Positions 38,791 through 39,439 of a stretch of 39,439 nt of DNA are shown here, in pieces. The stretch covers positions 1 to 39,439 of the forward strand of contig JAFUAB010000032.1 in NCBI GenBank assembly GCA_017460885.1. The letters are read 5' to 3'. The notes beneath the pieces are model-generated. The model worked only from the letters and a program-made list of their open reading frames with translations, ran no database searches and had not been told where the DNA came from. The DNA is from Lachnospiraceae bacterium (GTDB lineage: Bacteria; Bacillota; Clostridia; Lachnospirales; Lachnospiraceae). A program made the position numbers and the translations under genes. The first letter of the stretch is position 1, and each line of letters starts with the position of its first letter.

Positions 38791-38874
38791 CATTGGGCGG
38801 ATTGTAAAGGCGGCACCTTATGCAAGGTGCAACCTTGGCCCAGTGATGTGTTGCCTGCGACACATTGTACTGGG
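38791..38874 (+). other. structured 3' segment with mutually exclusive pairings
   Basis: CATTGGGC (38791-38798) can pair with GCCCAGTG (38838-38845), enclosing the hairpin GCACCTT/AAGGTGC (38813-38830). Alternatively CCCAGT (38839-38844) pairs with ACTGGG (38869-38874), enclosing ATGTGTTGC/GCGACACAT (38846-38865). The two folds compete. It lies between the surface protein stop and its terminator. Confidence 0.5.
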
Positions 38875-38966
38875 TTATTATCTGTCGCGCTCCGCAATCA
38901 ATCGGCTTCGTCGGTGACCCTAAAAATTTAACAGAAAATCAAAAAAACAGTAAAGACTGTGAGAAG

Positions 38967-38995
38967 AGGAACCGAGTAAAATCGGTTCCTTTTTT
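38967..38995 (+). terminator. intrinsic terminator
   Basis: AGGAACCGA (38967-38975) and TCGGTTCCT (38982-38990) form a perfect 9-bp stem with loop GTAAAA, followed by five Ts. It probably terminates the surface protein transcript. Confidence 0.88.
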
Positions 38996-38996
38996 C

Positions 38997-39263
38997 GTGC
39001 CGGAAAGAAAATGCAATTTTGATCAGGTAGAGCTCGCGTATTACGCACAGAAATTTGGTGATTCCATCGATGCTCAAAATGAGCGGCATGTGGCATCAAG
39101 ACATATGGATCGAATCCGATCGGTAGAAGATGTTTTAAAGGATCCGAAAACCTGTCCGGAAGAAACCATATATCAGCTGGGTACTATGGATGAACATGAG
39201 GACTATAAAGTTTTGATGATGGTAGCGGTAGAAATGTTTGAGGAGGCTGAAAAATATCTGTAA
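38997..39263 (+). pseudogene. fragment of a plasmid recombination/mobilisation (Pre/Mob-type) relaxase
   Basis: About 80 codons ('AYYAQKFGDSIDAQNERHV', 'HMDRIRSVEDVLKDPKTCPE', 'ETIYQLGTMDEHED') resemble the N-terminal region of Pre/Mob-type relaxases of Lachnospiraceae elements, where 'IDAQNERH...R..TVED...CPEE.I.QIG' recurs. The upstream open frame runs through the terminator stem and is not coding. No ribosome site is seen (GTG at 38997), and the relaxase core after 'EEAEKYL' is missing. The assignment is from memory, so moderate. Confidence 0.5.
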
Positions 39264-39292
39264 ATCCTGCTTTTATGGCAGGATTTCTTTAT
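39262..39292 (+). terminator. intrinsic terminator after the relaxase fragment
   Basis: AAATCCTGC (39262-39270) pairs with GCAGGATTT (39278-39286); CTTTATT follows. Confidence 0.75.
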
Positions 39293-39316
39293 TATAGGTC
39301 TGATTGAAGCGATAGC

Positions 39317-39360
39317 AAACCCCCATCTGAGATGGGGGAACCGGCAAAGCCGTGGCGTTG
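39317..39360 (+). mobile_element. IS200/IS605-like end hairpin
   Basis: CCCCCATC (39320-39327), TGA loop, GATGGGGG (39331-39338), then the mini-hairpin CGGC-AAA-GCCG and GTGGCGTTGCG. This type of subterminal hairpin is found at the ends of IS200/IS605 elements, next to tnpA or tnpB. It is probably the left end of an element whose transposase gene starts beyond the window. Confidence 0.45.
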
Positions 39361-39424
39361 CGTAGAGTATAAAAGAAAAACCTCCAGTGATAGAATAATG
39401 TGGGTTTCGCGATCCACAACTATC

Positions 39425-39439
39425 AAAGGAGGTATCCAC
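39425..39439 (+). promoter_or_regulatory. ribosome-binding site of a gene starting just outside the window
   Basis: AAAGGAGGT (39425-39433) is a perfect Shine-Dalgarno sequence 6 bases from the window end, so a start codon is expected within a few bases after 39439. A short hairpin (TGTGG/CCACA) lies just upstream. The gene is probably a transposase, by context only. Confidence 0.55.

Noticed and set aside
38740-38900. Diversity-generating retroelement (variable repeat at the 3' end of a surface protein gene)
   Set aside because: No reverse transcriptase, no second copy of the 3' sequence and no A-biased template were seen.
1-39439. tRNA or rRNA genes
   Set aside because: No cloverleaf with a T-loop GTTCGA-type core and no rRNA sequence was found by eye on either strand.

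Overview
The window looks like chromosomal DNA from a Gram-positive, low-to-middle GC Firmicute, most likely a Lachnospiraceae member (Butyrivibrio/Eubacterium-like). Supporting signs are strong AGGAGG-type ribosome sites, an infC-rpmI-rplT operon with a terminator-containing leader, MutS2, large signal-peptide proteins with InlB B-repeats and Ig-like repeats, and small Lachnospiraceae-type protein families. The genus is inference; there is no rRNA or tRNA gene to fix it.

Layout. (1) 1-6.9 kb: the tail of one AAA-ATPase-like/PD-(D/E)XK protein, REP-like repeats, a complete paralogue of that protein, a large secreted protein ending at a strong terminator, and a convergent P-loop ATPase whose promoter overlaps a 10-bp phased repeat array. 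(2) 7.1-10.5 kb: a SNF2-type helicase followed by a SWIM zinc-finger protein. (3) 10.7-14.7 kb: ComEC-like DNA uptake channel, a convergent SIMPL-domain protein and a lipoprotein. (4) 14.7-22.05 kb: a tightly packed run on the + strand with mutS2, a HerA-like/DUF853 ATPase, a GT-C-like membrane glycosyltransferase, a membrane-anchored protein and a hotdog thioesterase. (5) 22.1-23.6 kb: the infC-rpmI-rplT operon, with its own promoter, an attenuating leader, an AUU start for IF-3, a 59-bp tandem hairpin repeat in the 3' UTR and an intrinsic terminator. (6) 23.7-25.9 kb: a diguanylate cyclase, a perfect 17-bp inverted repeat, and a D-2-hydroxyacid dehydrogenase. (7) 25.9-32.8 kb: an accessory region dominated by gene remnants (serine recombinase tail, FlaR-like kinase, nitrilase, HsdR, Rpn-type tail) mixed with intact small genes: a DUF6033-like protein, a response-regulator/unknown-domain chimera, an XRE regulator, a GNAT-Nudix fusion and a PBECR-like toxin. 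(8) 32.9-38.8 kb: a promoter, a possible small RNA or attenuated leader, a structured 5' UTR and a 1862-residue repeat-rich surface protein. (9) 38.8-39.4 kb: a structured 3' segment, a relaxase (Pre/Mob) fragment, an IS200/IS605-like end hairpin and, at the last base, a ribosome site for a gene just outside.

The housekeeping core (10.7-25.9 kb) is well ordered, while both flanks carry repeats, secreted repeat proteins and broken mobile genes. The features I would examine first are the phased operator-like array at 6867-6930, the RNA leader at 32.92-33.18 kb, the receiver-domain chimera at 28051, and the 59-bp hairpin repeats behind rplT. I did not find a clear multi-gene system that can be called new from sequence alone.
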